A stretch of DNA of 64,000 nt from Kribbella steppae (GTDB lineage Bacteria; Actinomycetota; Actinomycetes; Propionibacteriales; Kribbellaceae): NCBI RefSeq assembly GCF_004342025.1, contig NZ_SLWN01000008.1:233569-297568 (forward strand), read 5' to 3'. A model generated the notes under the pieces. It made no database searches, had not been told where the DNA came from, and saw only the letters and a program-made list of their open reading frames with translations. How positions within the stretch are numbered: position 1 is the stretch's first letter; each line of letters begins with the position of its first letter. This document shows positions 1-7,287 of this stretch, in pieces. The position numbers and the translations under genes were made by a program.

Positions 1-193
1 ATCGGGGTCGGGGTGCCGGACGGCCTGCCCACGCTCCGGACGGCCCGCCGCACGCGCCGGTGCGGTTGGGATCGGGGTCGGGGTGCCGGACGGCCTGCCC
101 ACGCTCCGGACGGCCCGCCGCACGCGCCGGTGCGGTTGGGATCGGGGTCGGGGTGCCGGACGGCCTACCCACGCTCCGGACGGTGCACCCGCC
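1..193. repeat. 70-bp tandem direct repeat, about 2.7 copies
   Basis: Three consecutive units begin at 1, 71 and 141 with the same start (ATCGGGGTCGGGGTGCCGG). The first two are identical over 70 bp. The third has one substitution and diverges after about 190. The period is not a multiple of three, so this is not a protein repeat. The array runs off the left edge, so its true length is unknown. No gene is convincing here; it lies beyond the parB terminator. Confidence 0.9.
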
Positions 194-314
194 ACACTCC
201 GGGCGGCGACGGCTCGACGCCAGACTCCCGGCGGGTGCTGGCTCCGGCCTCCTGCGTCAGGCGCAACTCTCCGCGGCGGCTGTGCTGGGGGCGGCGTGGC
301 TTGGGGTCCATGCA

Positions 315-347
315 AGCGGCCCCGAACCGGGAGGGTTCGGGGCCGCT
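315..347 (-). terminator. Terminator hairpin after parB
   Basis: A perfect 14-bp stem (AGCGGCCCCGAACC and its complement) with a 5-nt loop lies just past the parB stop on the minus strand. The U-tract is weak, as is usual in high-GC actinobacteria. It probably ends the parB transcript. Confidence 0.75.
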
Positions 348-360
348 GGGAAGGGCTGGG

Positions 361-1314
361 TTAGGGGGTGGGCTTGTTCGGGTCCATGAGGGTGACGATT
401 CGTTCCAGGTCGTCCAGGGAGGCGAACTCGACAGTGATCTTGCCCTTGGTCTTGCCGAGGTCGACCTTGACTCGGGTTTCGAAGCGGTCGGACAGACGGT
501 CGGCCAGGTCGACGAGGCGCGGGGCGACCGGCTTGTTGCGGCGGCGCTGGGCGGGGGTCGCGTCGTCGGAGTTCATGTCGCCCAGGGCGACGATCTCTTC
601 GACGGTGCGGACCGAAAGGCCCTCGGCGACGATGCGCTGGGCGAGGCGTTCGATCGCGTCGCCGCTCGGCAGGCCGAGGAGTGCTCGGGCGTGCCCCGCG
701 GACAGCACGCCGGCGGCGACTCGGCGCTGGACCGAGGCCGGAAGCTTCAGCAGCCGGAGCGTGTTGGAGATCTGCGGACGCGACCGGCCGATGCGAGTCG
801 CGAGGACTTCCTGCGTGCAGCCGAAGTCGTCGAGCATCTGCTGGTAGGCGGCCGCCTCTTCGAGCGGGTTCAGCTGGCTGCGGTGCAGGTTCTCCAGCAG
901 CGCGTCCCGGAGCATCACGTCGTCCGAGGTGTCGCGCACGATGGCCGGGATCGTGGCCAGCCCGGCCTGCTGGGTCGCGCGCCAACGACGCTCGCCCATC
1001 ACCAGCTCGTACTTGTCCTGCTCCAGCCGCCGTACGACGATCGGCTGCAGCAGGCCGATCTCCTTCACCGAGTGGACCAGCTCGTCCATCGCGTCCTCGT
1101 CGAAGACGGTGCGCGGCTGCTTCGGGTTCGGGGTGATCTTGTCGACCTCGATCTCCGCGAACGACGCCCCCGGCACGGCGGCCAACTCAGGACCCGCCTT
1201 GATCGGCGGAGCACCGGGAATCGAACTGGACTTGCTTCCGAGTGTCGTCGTGCTACCGGGAGCGGGCGTGCTGGGGATCAGCGCACCAAGTCCGCGTCCG
1301 AGTCGGGTGTTCAT
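361..1314 (-). CDS. parB: Chromosome partitioning protein ParB
   Basis: This is a 317-residue ParB/Spo0J-family CTPase that loads at parS sites, slides on DNA and works with ParA to segregate origins. The start [14 protein letters not shown] is the classic ParB N-terminus; an in-frame upstream extension to 1374 lacks family character. The N-terminal CTP-binding motifs are visible: GERRWR at about 107-112 and ENLHR at 141-145. They are followed by the parS-reading helix-turn-helix (about 167-190). Two parS sites lie directly upstream. A terminator-like hairpin separates parB from parA, so parB may be transcribed at least partly from its own promoter. Confidence 0.97.
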   Translation of the reverse strand: MNTRLGRGLGALIPSTPAPGSTTTLGSKSSSIPGAPPIKAGPELAAVPGASFAEIEVDKITPNPKQPRTVFDEDAMDELVHSVKEIGLLQPIVVRRLEQDKYELVMGERRWRATQQAGLATIPAIVRDTSDDVMLRDALLENLHRSQLNPLEEAAAYQQMLDDFGCTQEVLATRIGRSRPQISNTLRLLKLPASVQRRVAAGVLSAGHARALLGLPSGDAIERLAQRIVAEGLSVRTVEEIVALGDMNSDDATPAQRRRNKPVAPRLVDLADRLSDRFETRVKVDLGKTKGKITVEFASLDDLERIVTLMDPNKPTP

Positions 1315-1389
1315 CGCGCTCCCTCGAGTTCGACAACCTGCTGAAGTTCTTCCAAGTACTGCTTGTGCCGCCAACCACCGACCCTGCTC

Positions 1390-1403
1390 GTTTCACGTGA
1401 AAC
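1390..1403. promoter_or_regulatory. parS site 1
   Basis: A perfect palindromic core GTTTCACGTGAAAC lies between parB and parA. It is the canonical ParB-binding sequence shared by most bacteria. Confidence 0.95.
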
Positions 1404-1480
1404 GCCGCGCCGACACCTGAACAGCACTAGCTGCCTGAGCAACCGTAACTGGTCACGACCGCCACTTCGACGCACGCCCC

Positions 1481-1494
1481 GTTTCACGTGAAAC
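1481..1494. promoter_or_regulatory. parS site 2
   Basis: A second perfect GTTTCACGTGAAAC core sits in the parA-parB intergenic region, 91 bp from site 1. Confidence 0.95.
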
Positions 1495-1555
1495 GTGGTC
1501 GGCGGAGTTTCAGGTGGACCTACCAGACACAGACGTCCACGAGGCCTACATGCAA

Positions 1556-1586
1556 CGCGCCGGCCGAGAGGTACTCGGCCGGCGCG
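1556..1586 (-). terminator. Hairpin after parA
   Basis: A perfect 13-bp stem (CGCGCCGGCCGAG and its complement) with a 5-nt loop lies 14 bp past the parA stop on the minus strand. It probably terminates or attenuates parA transcription before parB. Confidence 0.7.
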
Positions 1587-1599
1587 CGGTCGGTTCGGG

Positions 1600-3222
1600 T
1601 CAGGCGTTGTTGCGCATGGCAATCTCACGGGAGGCCTCCAAGTAGGAGAGGGCTCCAGCGGATGCCGGGTCGTACGCCAGCACCGTCTGCCCGTGGCTCG
1701 GAGCCTCCGAGATCCGGACCGAGCGCGGTACGGCGGTGCGCAGTACGGCGTCCTGGAAGTGACCACGTACCTCGGCTGCGACCTCACCGGCCAGCTTGGT
1801 GCGGGCGTCGTACATGGTGAGGAGGATCGTGGAGACGTCGAGGCCGGGGTTCAGGTGCGACTTCACCATGTCGATGTGGCGGAGCAACTGGGACAGACCC
1901 TCGAGTGCGTAGTACTCGCTCTGGATCGGGACCAGTACCTCACGGGCCGCGGTCAGCGCGTTCACGGTGAGGAGGCCGAGCGACGGCGGGCAGTCGATGA
2001 AGACGTAGTCGTACTTCTCGCCGGCGGCTTCGGTCTCCTCGAGGTGCGCGTCGAGGGATCGCTTCAGCCGGCTCTCGCGGGCCACGATGCTGACCAGTTC
2101 GATCTCGGCACCGGCCAGGTCGATGGTGGCCGGGACGACCTGGATGCCGGGGTGCTCGGCGCATGGCTGGAGCAGTTTGCCCAGCGACTCCCCCTCGATG
2201 ATCGCCTCGTAGACACCCGGGGTGCCTTCCGAGTGGTCGATCCCCAGCGCGGTCGACGCGTTGCCCTGCGGGTCCAGATCGATCACCAGGATCCGGGCGC
2301 CGTACAGCGCAAGGCCGGCGGCGACGTTCACGGTCGTCGTCGTCTTCCCGACGCCACCTTTCTGGTTGGCGACCACGAAGACTCGGGTTTCGGCGGGCAG
2401 CGGGAACTCCCGGCCCATCGTGCGTCCTTCATTCACCAGCAGGGTCCGTTCGGTGGCGGCGGCGATCGGAGTCTCGAGAAGTCGTCGCTGAAGCTCGTCC
2501 GAGGTGGCCCGCGCGGCGATCTGTGCGGCAGTCATAGCGCCCATTCCGATAGGTGCGGGACTTGGCCCGAAGAGGATGTCAGTGGGGGTCGGGGCGGGTC
2601 TGCCCCCAGCTTCGTCCACAGGCCTCTGTGGACGAATTCCCGTGTGCGAGGGCAGTTTCGGGGGGTCGTCATCCACAGGTCGTGGAGACTCGTCGAAGTC
2701 ATGGTCGGCGTCCACGAGCGACGCCGATTCACCCCGATCACCATCATCTCGCGACTGCTCCGTTTCACGTGAAACGGGTGCCGCGTCGGTGGGTGGGGTG
2801 AGGTCCAAACCGGTCACCGCAGCCGCCCGAAGAGCAGAGCTGTCCACCGCAGGCCGGTCATCAGGGGCCGAGGTCGCAGCGGTCGACACCGCTGGGGCGG
2901 AGGACTCAGAAGCAGAGTGAGCCGACGGCGCGGAGGGCGCGGGGGCCGGTGCGCTGGGTAGGGCGTTGGACGGCGCGGAAGCCGGGGCGCCGGGGGCACG
3001 GGTCGCGTCCGGGACCGGTTCGTGGGTGATGGTCGGCGCAGCAGATGAAGCGGCGGCAGGGGCAGCGGCAGGGGCAGTGGGAGGAGTGTCTGTGGACGGG
3101 TCGGAGGTGATCAGGCGGATGGCTGTCTGAGGGTCTGATGGCCAGCCGATGCCCTGCGCTGTCTTCGGCTCACCGGTGCTCTTTTCTGGCCATCCGAGGG
3201 CACGACTCACCAACCAGCTCAC
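1600..3222 (-). CDS. parA: Chromosome partitioning ATPase ParA, long N-terminal extension
   Basis: This is a ParA/Soj-type ATPase that moves ParB-parS complexes along the nucleoid. The deviant Walker A motif KGGVGKTT is at about 288-295 and FIDCPPSLGLL marks the Walker B region. The conserved core occupies only the last ~260 of 540 residues. Residues about 30-220 are Pro/Ala/Ser-rich and look disordered. The GTG start at 3222 overlaps the rsmG stop by 4 bp (GTGA), which supports the long form. A parS site is embedded in the coding sequence as VSRET (about 150-154). An internal start is possible, since related ParA proteins are often near 300 residues. Confidence 0.93.
   Translation of the reverse strand: MSWLVSRALGWPEKSTGEPKTAQGIGWPSDPQTAIRLITSDPSTDTPPTAPAAAPAAASSAAPTITHEPVPDATRAPGAPASAPSNALPSAPAPAPSAPSAHSASESSAPAVSTAATSAPDDRPAVDSSALRAAAVTGLDLTPPTDAAPVSRETEQSRDDGDRGESASLVDADHDFDESPRPVDDDPPKLPSHTGIRPQRPVDEAGGRPAPTPTDILFGPSPAPIGMGAMTAAQIAARATSDELQRRLLETPIAAATERTLLVNEGRTMGREFPLPAETRVFVVANQKGGVGKTTTTVNVAAGLALYGARILVIDLDPQGNASTALGIDHSEGTPGVYEAIIEGESLGKLLQPCAEHPGIQVVPATIDLAGAEIELVSIVARESRLKRSLDAHLEETEAAGEKYDYVFIDCPPSLGLLTVNALTAAREVLVPIQSEYYALEGLSQLLRHIDMVKSHLNPGLDVSTILLTMYDARTKLAGEVAAEVRGHFQDAVLRTAVPRSVRISEAPSHGQTVLAYDPASAGALSYLEASREIAMRNNA
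2762..2775. promoter_or_regulatory. parS site 3, inside parA
   Basis: A perfect GTTTCACGTGAAAC core lies within the parA coding sequence, where it is translated as part of VSRET. Confidence 0.95.
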
Positions 3223-3890
3223 CTCCCGCGTCTTCCGTGCCGGGATCCCCCTGCAGCACGTCCGGCCACAATACTCACGACAGTCGTCGGCTGGGCCAGT
3301 TCATCCACACCGAGTTGATGAATGTGCCAAACCTCGGCCCCGAGGGACTCCAGTTCGTGCTCGGATGCGTCCAGTTCCTCCTCAGCGGACGAACCCTTCA
3401 TCGCCAGCATCAGTCCCCCTTCGGCACACAACGGCAGGCACCACCCGGCCAGTTTGCCCAACGGAGCAACGGCTCGCGAAGTCACCACGTCGTACGACGC
3501 ACGCGGAAGATCCTCGGCCCGGGAACGGACGACGGTGGCGTTGCCGAGGTCGAGTTGCTCGACCGCCTCCTGGAGGAAGGTGATGCGCCGGAGCAACGGC
3601 TCGACGAGCGACACCTGGAGATCTGGACGGACCAGGGCGAGCACGATCCCGGGCAGGCCGGCGCCGGTACCGATGTCGGCAACCGTCGACTCCTCCGGAA
3701 TCAACCGCTCGAGGACGGCGCAGTTGAGTAGATGCCGATCCCACAGTCGCGGCACCTCGCGCGGGCCGATCAGGCCGCGCACCGTTCCCTCGGTTGCGAG
3801 TAGCTCGGCGTACGCCGCAAGCCGGTCCGCCGCCCGCGGAAAGAGCTTCTCCACGAGCGGCGGCGTTTCACGTGAAACGTGTTCGGTCAC
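3219..3890 (-). CDS. rsmG: 16S rRNA (guanine-N7) methyltransferase RsmG
   Basis: This 223-residue cytosolic SAM-dependent methyltransferase modifies the 530 loop of 16S rRNA (G527 in E. coli numbering). The SAM-binding motif ADIGTGAGLPG is at 71-81, followed by LVEPLLRRITFL. Length is normal for the family. The GTG start at 3890 gives MTEHVSRETPP, in which VSRET is encoded by a parS site, an arrangement familiar in actinobacteria. It lies upstream of parA with a 4-bp overlap, so the two are probably co-transcribed. Loss of this enzyme classically gives low-level streptomycin resistance. Confidence 0.96.
   Translation of the reverse strand: MTEHVSRETPPLVEKLFPRAADRLAAYAELLATEGTVRGLIGPREVPRLWDRHLLNCAVLERLIPEESTVADIGTGAGLPGIVLALVRPDLQVSLVEPLLRRITFLQEAVEQLDLGNATVVRSRAEDLPRASYDVVTSRAVAPLGKLAGWCLPLCAEGGLMLAMKGSSAEEELDASEHELESLGAEVWHIHQLGVDELAQPTTVVSIVAGRAAGGSRHGRRGR
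3865..3878. promoter_or_regulatory. parS site 4, at the start of rsmG
   Basis: A perfect GTTTCACGTGAAAC core lies within codons 4-9 of rsmG. Confidence 0.95.
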
Positions 3891-3969
3891 AAGCCAACCA
3901 CTCCCGAGCCCAAGGCTCTGTCAGCCGTCGAAGGTACGGCGTCCCAGCATGGCCGACGCAAGACAAGAA

Positions 3970-4006
3970 CGGGCCCGGCCCTCCGTGCGGAGGATTGCCG
4001 GACCCG
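3970..4006 (-). terminator. Hairpin between khpB and rsmG
   Basis: On the minus strand a 10-bp stem with one G-T wobble (CGGGTCCGGC with GCCGGGCCCG), a 3-nt bulge and a 6-bp inner stem are followed by TTCTTGTCTTG. It probably terminates or attenuates the rpmH-yidC-khpB transcript ahead of rsmG-parA. Confidence 0.6.
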
Positions 4007-4040
4007 GCCTCGAAGTGGCGTGGCCATACACAGCATGGGT

Positions 4041-4583
4041 TCAGGACGGCTGAACCACGACGCGGCGGCGGGGCTCCTCGCCCTCGGACTCACTCGTCAG
4101 GCCGGCGGCCGCAACGACGTCGTGGACGACCTTCCGCTCGAAGGGCGTCATCGCGTCGAGGCGCACGGGCTCGCCAGTGGCCTTCGCCTCCTCGACGGCC
4201 TTGCGACCGACCTCCTCGAGTTCGGCCTTCCGGTTCGCCCGGTAGTTCGACACGTCCAGCATCAGCCGGGACCGCTCGCCGGTCTCCCGGTACACCGCCA
4301 GCCGGGTCAGCTCCTGCAGCGCCTCCAGCACCTTGCCGTTCTCACCGACGAGGTTGTTCAGCTCCGCGCCGACGATCGAGACCGCCGCCCGGTCGCCGTC
4401 GATGTCCATGTCGATGTCGCCGTCGAGATCGGCGATGTCCAGCAACTCCTCGAGGTAGTCGGCCGCGATGTCGCTCTCCGCCTCGAGTGCCTTCAGACGC
4501 TCGTCCGGGGTGCTCGTCTTGACGTCGGACTGCTCCGCCGCCTCGGTGTTCTGCATGCCGTCGGTCACGGCCAACTCCTTCAC
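4041..4583 (-). CDS. khpB: KH/R3H-domain RNA-binding protein KhpB (Jag)
   Basis: This 180-residue Jag/SpoIIIJ-associated protein carries an acidic N-terminus, a KH domain with the loop VGENGKVLEALQEL, and a C-terminal R3H region around PFERKVVHDVVAAAGL. The family binds RNA and, with KhpA, affects cell elongation and division in Gram-positive bacteria. It sits directly downstream of yidC, its usual neighbour. The start could instead be at an internal Met about 5-10 residues in. Confidence 0.92.
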   Translation of the reverse strand: MKELAVTDGMQNTEAAEQSDVKTSTPDERLKALEAESDIAADYLEELLDIADLDGDIDMDIDGDRAAVSIVGAELNNLVGENGKVLEALQELTRLAVYRETGERSRLMLDVSNYRANRKAELEEVGRKAVEEAKATGEPVRLDAMTPFERKVVHDVVAAAGLTSESEGEEPRRRVVVQPS

Positions 4584-4648
4584 AATCTCGAGATCCGCCC
4601 CACGGGGACCCAGGTGTACAAGCAGGCAGGGTTACCGGCGCAGGCCGG

Positions 4649-5860
4649 TCAGCGGGAACCGCCGGGCTTCTTCTGCGCAGCCTTCTTCTGCGCGGCTGAC
4701 TTCGCCGCGGGCTGGCGCTTCGCCGTCGAACCCTTCTTGCCGGCCGGCTGTTTCTTGGCAGCACCGGCCTGAGTCTTCTTGGCCGCTTCCGGCTTGGCGT
4801 TCGAGGACGCCTGACCGTTGCTCGCGGCGGGCTGGTCGTCGGCCGGACCCGTGGTCGCGGGCTGCGGACCGCCGCCCTTGCGGTTACTGCGGGACTGTCG
4901 CTTCGGCTGCTGCCGCTGCGCCGGACGACGGTCCGTCACGGTGTCCGTGTCACCCTCGGCGCCCGCCAGGCCCTCGTCGGCGGGCCGGCCGGCGCGCAGG
5001 TTGTGCTCGCGCTTGCGGGCCTCCATGGCGTCGTACGCCGGGGTGCCGGGAGCCGGGTTGCGGCGGATCACGTAGAACTGCTGTCCCATCGTCCACACGT
5101 TCGAGACGAACCAGTAGATGAGGACACCGATCGGGAAGTTGAAGCCACCGATGAGGAAGAAGATCGGGAAGACGTAGAGCATGATCTTCTGCATCTGCGC
5201 GGCCTGGCCCTCGAGGGCCTCCTTCGGCATGTTCTTGCGCATCAACTGGAGTTGCGTGATGAACATCGTCGAGGTCATCAGGATGATCAGGACCATCGCG
5301 ACGATCTTGACGTTCAGGGCGCCTTCACCGCTGGCCCGCAGGAAGGTCTGCGAGATCTCGGCGCCGAAGATCTTGGCGTGCCGCAGCGACTCGACGTGCG
5401 GCTCGATGATGCTGCTGTGAGCCTCACCCTTCGAGGCGCCGTCGAGCACCCGGAACAGCGCGAGGAAGACCGGCGACTGGAGCAGCAGCGGAAGGCACGA
5501 GGAGAACGGGTTGGTGCCCGTCTCCTTGTACAGCTTCATCATTTCCTGACCGAGCTTCTCCCGGTCGTGGCCGTACTTCTTCTGCAGCTCCTTCATCTTC
5601 GGCTGCAGCAGCTGCATGTTCCGGCTGGAGCGGATCTGCCGCACGAACAGCGGGATCAGCAGGGTCCGGATGACGATGGTCAGACCGGCGATCGACAACG
5701 CCCAGGCCCAGCCGCCGTTCGGATCCAGCACCAGGCTCAGCAGCCAGTGCCATCCGACGAGCAGGGCCGAGACGGCCCAGTACAGCGGCGTCATGACGGC
5801 GTTGAACAGGTCTACGATCCCGTCCCACAACGCGAGCTGGGGGATGGCCAGAAGAGTCAC
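4649..5860 (-). CDS. yidC: Membrane protein insertase YidC
   Basis: This is a 403-residue YidC/Oxa1 insertase with five predicted membrane segments in the first ~290 residues. The conserved groove arginine is in the IVIRTLLIPLFVRQ stretch near residue 65, and the family motif NPFSSCLPLLLQSPVFLALF is interrupted only by normal spacing. The C-terminal ~110 residues are Lys/Ala/Gln-rich, a positively charged tail that in Gram-positive homologues contacts ribosomes. The GTG start at 5860 abuts the yidD stop, giving tight translational coupling within rpmH-rnpA-yidD-yidC-khpB. Confidence 0.96.
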   Translation of the reverse strand: MTLLAIPQLALWDGIVDLFNAVMTPLYWAVSALLVGWHWLLSLVLDPNGGWAWALSIAGLTIVIRTLLIPLFVRQIRSSRNMQLLQPKMKELQKKYGHDREKLGQEMMKLYKETGTNPFSSCLPLLLQSPVFLALFRVLDGASKGEAHSSIIEPHVESLRHAKIFGAEISQTFLRASGEGALNVKIVAMVLIILMTSTMFITQLQLMRKNMPKEALEGQAAQMQKIMLYVFPIFFLIGGFNFPIGVLIYWFVSNVWTMGQQFYVIRRNPAPGTPAYDAMEARKREHNLRAGRPADEGLAGAEGDTDTVTDRRPAQRQQPKRQSRSNRKGGGPQPATTGPADDQPAASNGQASSNAKPEAAKKTQAGAAKKQPAGKKGSTAKRQPAAKSAAQKKAAQKKPGGSR

Positions 5861-6172
5861 TCAAGCACCTCGCTGCACGGGCCCGGCGTCGGGTGACGGC
5901 CCGGGCTGGTTGGCGGAGATCGAGTCTCCGCTCTGGTTGACATCTTTGGGTGGAACGGGGTCGTAGCCGCCGGGGTTCCACGGGTGGCAGCGGACGAGCC
6001 TTCTCGCCGCCAGCCAGCAACCGCGCACCGCACCGTGGCGTTCGACCGCCTCCAGGGCGTACGCCGAACAACTCGGGTAGAACCTGCACACCTGCCCGTA
6101 CATCGGGCTGACGAAGGTCCGGTAGAGCTTCAGGAAACCGATGATCCCGCTCTTCACGGGATTGATCCTCAT
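5861..6172 (-). CDS. yidD: Membrane insertion efficiency factor YidD
   Basis: This 103-residue small membrane-associated protein has the diagnostic YidD signature [19 protein letters not shown] followed by [14 protein letters not shown]. It assists YidC-dependent insertion. Its ATG overlaps the rnpA stop by 4 bp (ATGA). The C-terminal ~25 residues after DPVPPKD are non-conserved and Ser/Pro/Gly-rich. Confidence 0.95.
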   Translation of the reverse strand: MRINPVKSGIIGFLKLYRTFVSPMYGQVCRFYPSCSAYALEAVERHGAVRGCWLAARRLVRCHPWNPGGYDPVPPKDVNQSGDSISANQPGPSPDAGPVQRGA

Positions 6173-6516
6173 CGTGGCCCCAGCAGCCGGCTCAGCGCGC
6201 CGTCCACATCCGCGACCAATTCGTCGTACGACGCCGAAGCGGACGACGGCAGGGCTCGGACGACGGTCAGGCTGCCAGCCGGCAGATCAGGGAGCCGCGT
6301 GGCCATCACGGCACGCAGACGGCGGTGGACCCGGTTCCGCAGAACCGCGTTGCCCACCGCCTTGTTCACCACGAATCCAATACGAGCGGGCTCGGCCATG
6401 GCCTCGTCCCGCCGGAACAGATGGACCACCACCGCGCGCCTGCCTGCCCGCCGTCCGGATCGGACAGCGCGCCGGAAGTCGTCGGACCGGCGCAACCGGT
6501 TCGACGCAGGTAACAC
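6169..6516 (-). CDS. rnpA: Ribonuclease P protein component
   Basis: This basic 115-residue protein partners the RNase P RNA in 5' maturation of pre-tRNA. The RNR signature is visible in [16 protein letters not shown]. The start chosen is GTG at 6516, giving (M)[15 protein letters not shown], the usual RnpA N-terminus. Upstream in-frame sequence to 6762 overlaps rpmH and is not RnpA-like. Codon 2 is TTA, the rarest leucine codon in high-GC actinobacteria. It lies 26 bp downstream of rpmH. Confidence 0.95.
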   Translation of the reverse strand: MLPASNRLRRSDDFRRAVRSGRRAGRRAVVVHLFRRDEAMAEPARIGFVVNKAVGNAVLRNRVHRRLRAVMATRLPDLPAGSLTVVRALPSSASASYDELVADVDGALSRLLGPR

Positions 6517-6542
6517 GGGGTGGTCACCGTCGAGGAGGACGC

Positions 6543-6680
6543 TCAGGCCGCGAGGCGCTGGCGACCCTTGCCACGGCGGGCGGCGATGATCGCGCGACCC
6601 GCACGGGTACGCATCCGAAGACGGAAGCCGTGCTTCTTGTGCCGACGACGGTTGTTCGGCTGGAACGTCCGCTTGCTCAC
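6543..6680 (-). CDS. rpmH: 50S ribosomal protein L34
   Basis: The 45-residue product is [19 protein letters not shown] followed by the typical R-rich tail ending RQRLAA, an unmistakable bL34. It uses a GTG start at 6680. It is the first gene of the leftward origin operon; the promoter must lie in the rpmH-dnaA intergenic region. Confidence 0.97.
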   Translation of the reverse strand: MSKRTFQPNNRRRHKKHGFRLRMRTRAGRAIIAARRGKGRQRLAA

Positions 6681-7287
6681 TGGAATGACTCCGGTTACTC
6701 GAGATCACAATTGTCGACAAATCCACTGATAGATCTGCCGCTGGTGTAGTCCTGCACACCACTCAAGAACCGATTGTGGTCCCGCAGGGAGCGCAGCACG
6801 AAAGGGCCGGCTCAACACCGACTGATCCACGGTACGTGGCCGCCTGTGGACAGGTCAAACCAGTCATCCCCAGGGTTTTCCACAGGCTTGTGGACAGAAT
6901 AGTCGTCCCACGATCGGTCAGGTGGTCGTCACCGTCGGCTCTCTCAACATGACTACGCTCCGGCGTCTACCCGACACGCCGCAGGTTGCCCCCAATTTTG
7001 GGTTCATAGCCTGTGGATGACGGCTTGAAGCAGCGTGGGCGGACTTGTTAGCGTCAGCCCCTCACACCAGAGGTCCCACATCCCGCAAACGGTAACCAAC
7101 CTGCTCCACCCGTCGTTCACAACTGTGGACAACCGTGTGGACAGTACGGCGACCGACTGCGGACAAGTGCAGCCGCGCCGGACAACCGGCCAAGGAAACG
7201 GCCGCACGGTGTCGGGTCTAACGGTCGCGCCGCCCGGGTCACCGGAAACGCGCCGGCCACCGCAGCGATGGAATTCGGGGAGCACGC
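6681..7287. promoter_or_regulatory. rpmH-dnaA intergenic region with DnaA boxes (part of origin region)
   Basis: This 607-bp non-coding stretch holds divergent promoters for rpmH and dnaA and at least seven DnaA-box-like 9-mers. They are TGTGGACAG at 6845, TTTTCCACA at 6876, TGTGGACAG at 6889, TGTGGATGA at 7012, a perfect TGTGGACAA at 7124, TGTGGACAG at 7136 and TGCGGACAA at 7158. It probably mediates dnaA autoregulation and may be part of a bipartite origin. A GGGGAG Shine-Dalgarno lies 5 nt before the dnaA GTG. Confidence 0.75.

Noticed and set aside
60-389. Overlapping open frames on the plus strand at the left edge
   Set aside because: They translate the 70-bp DNA repeat in shifting frames and run antisense to parB; no family pattern is visible.
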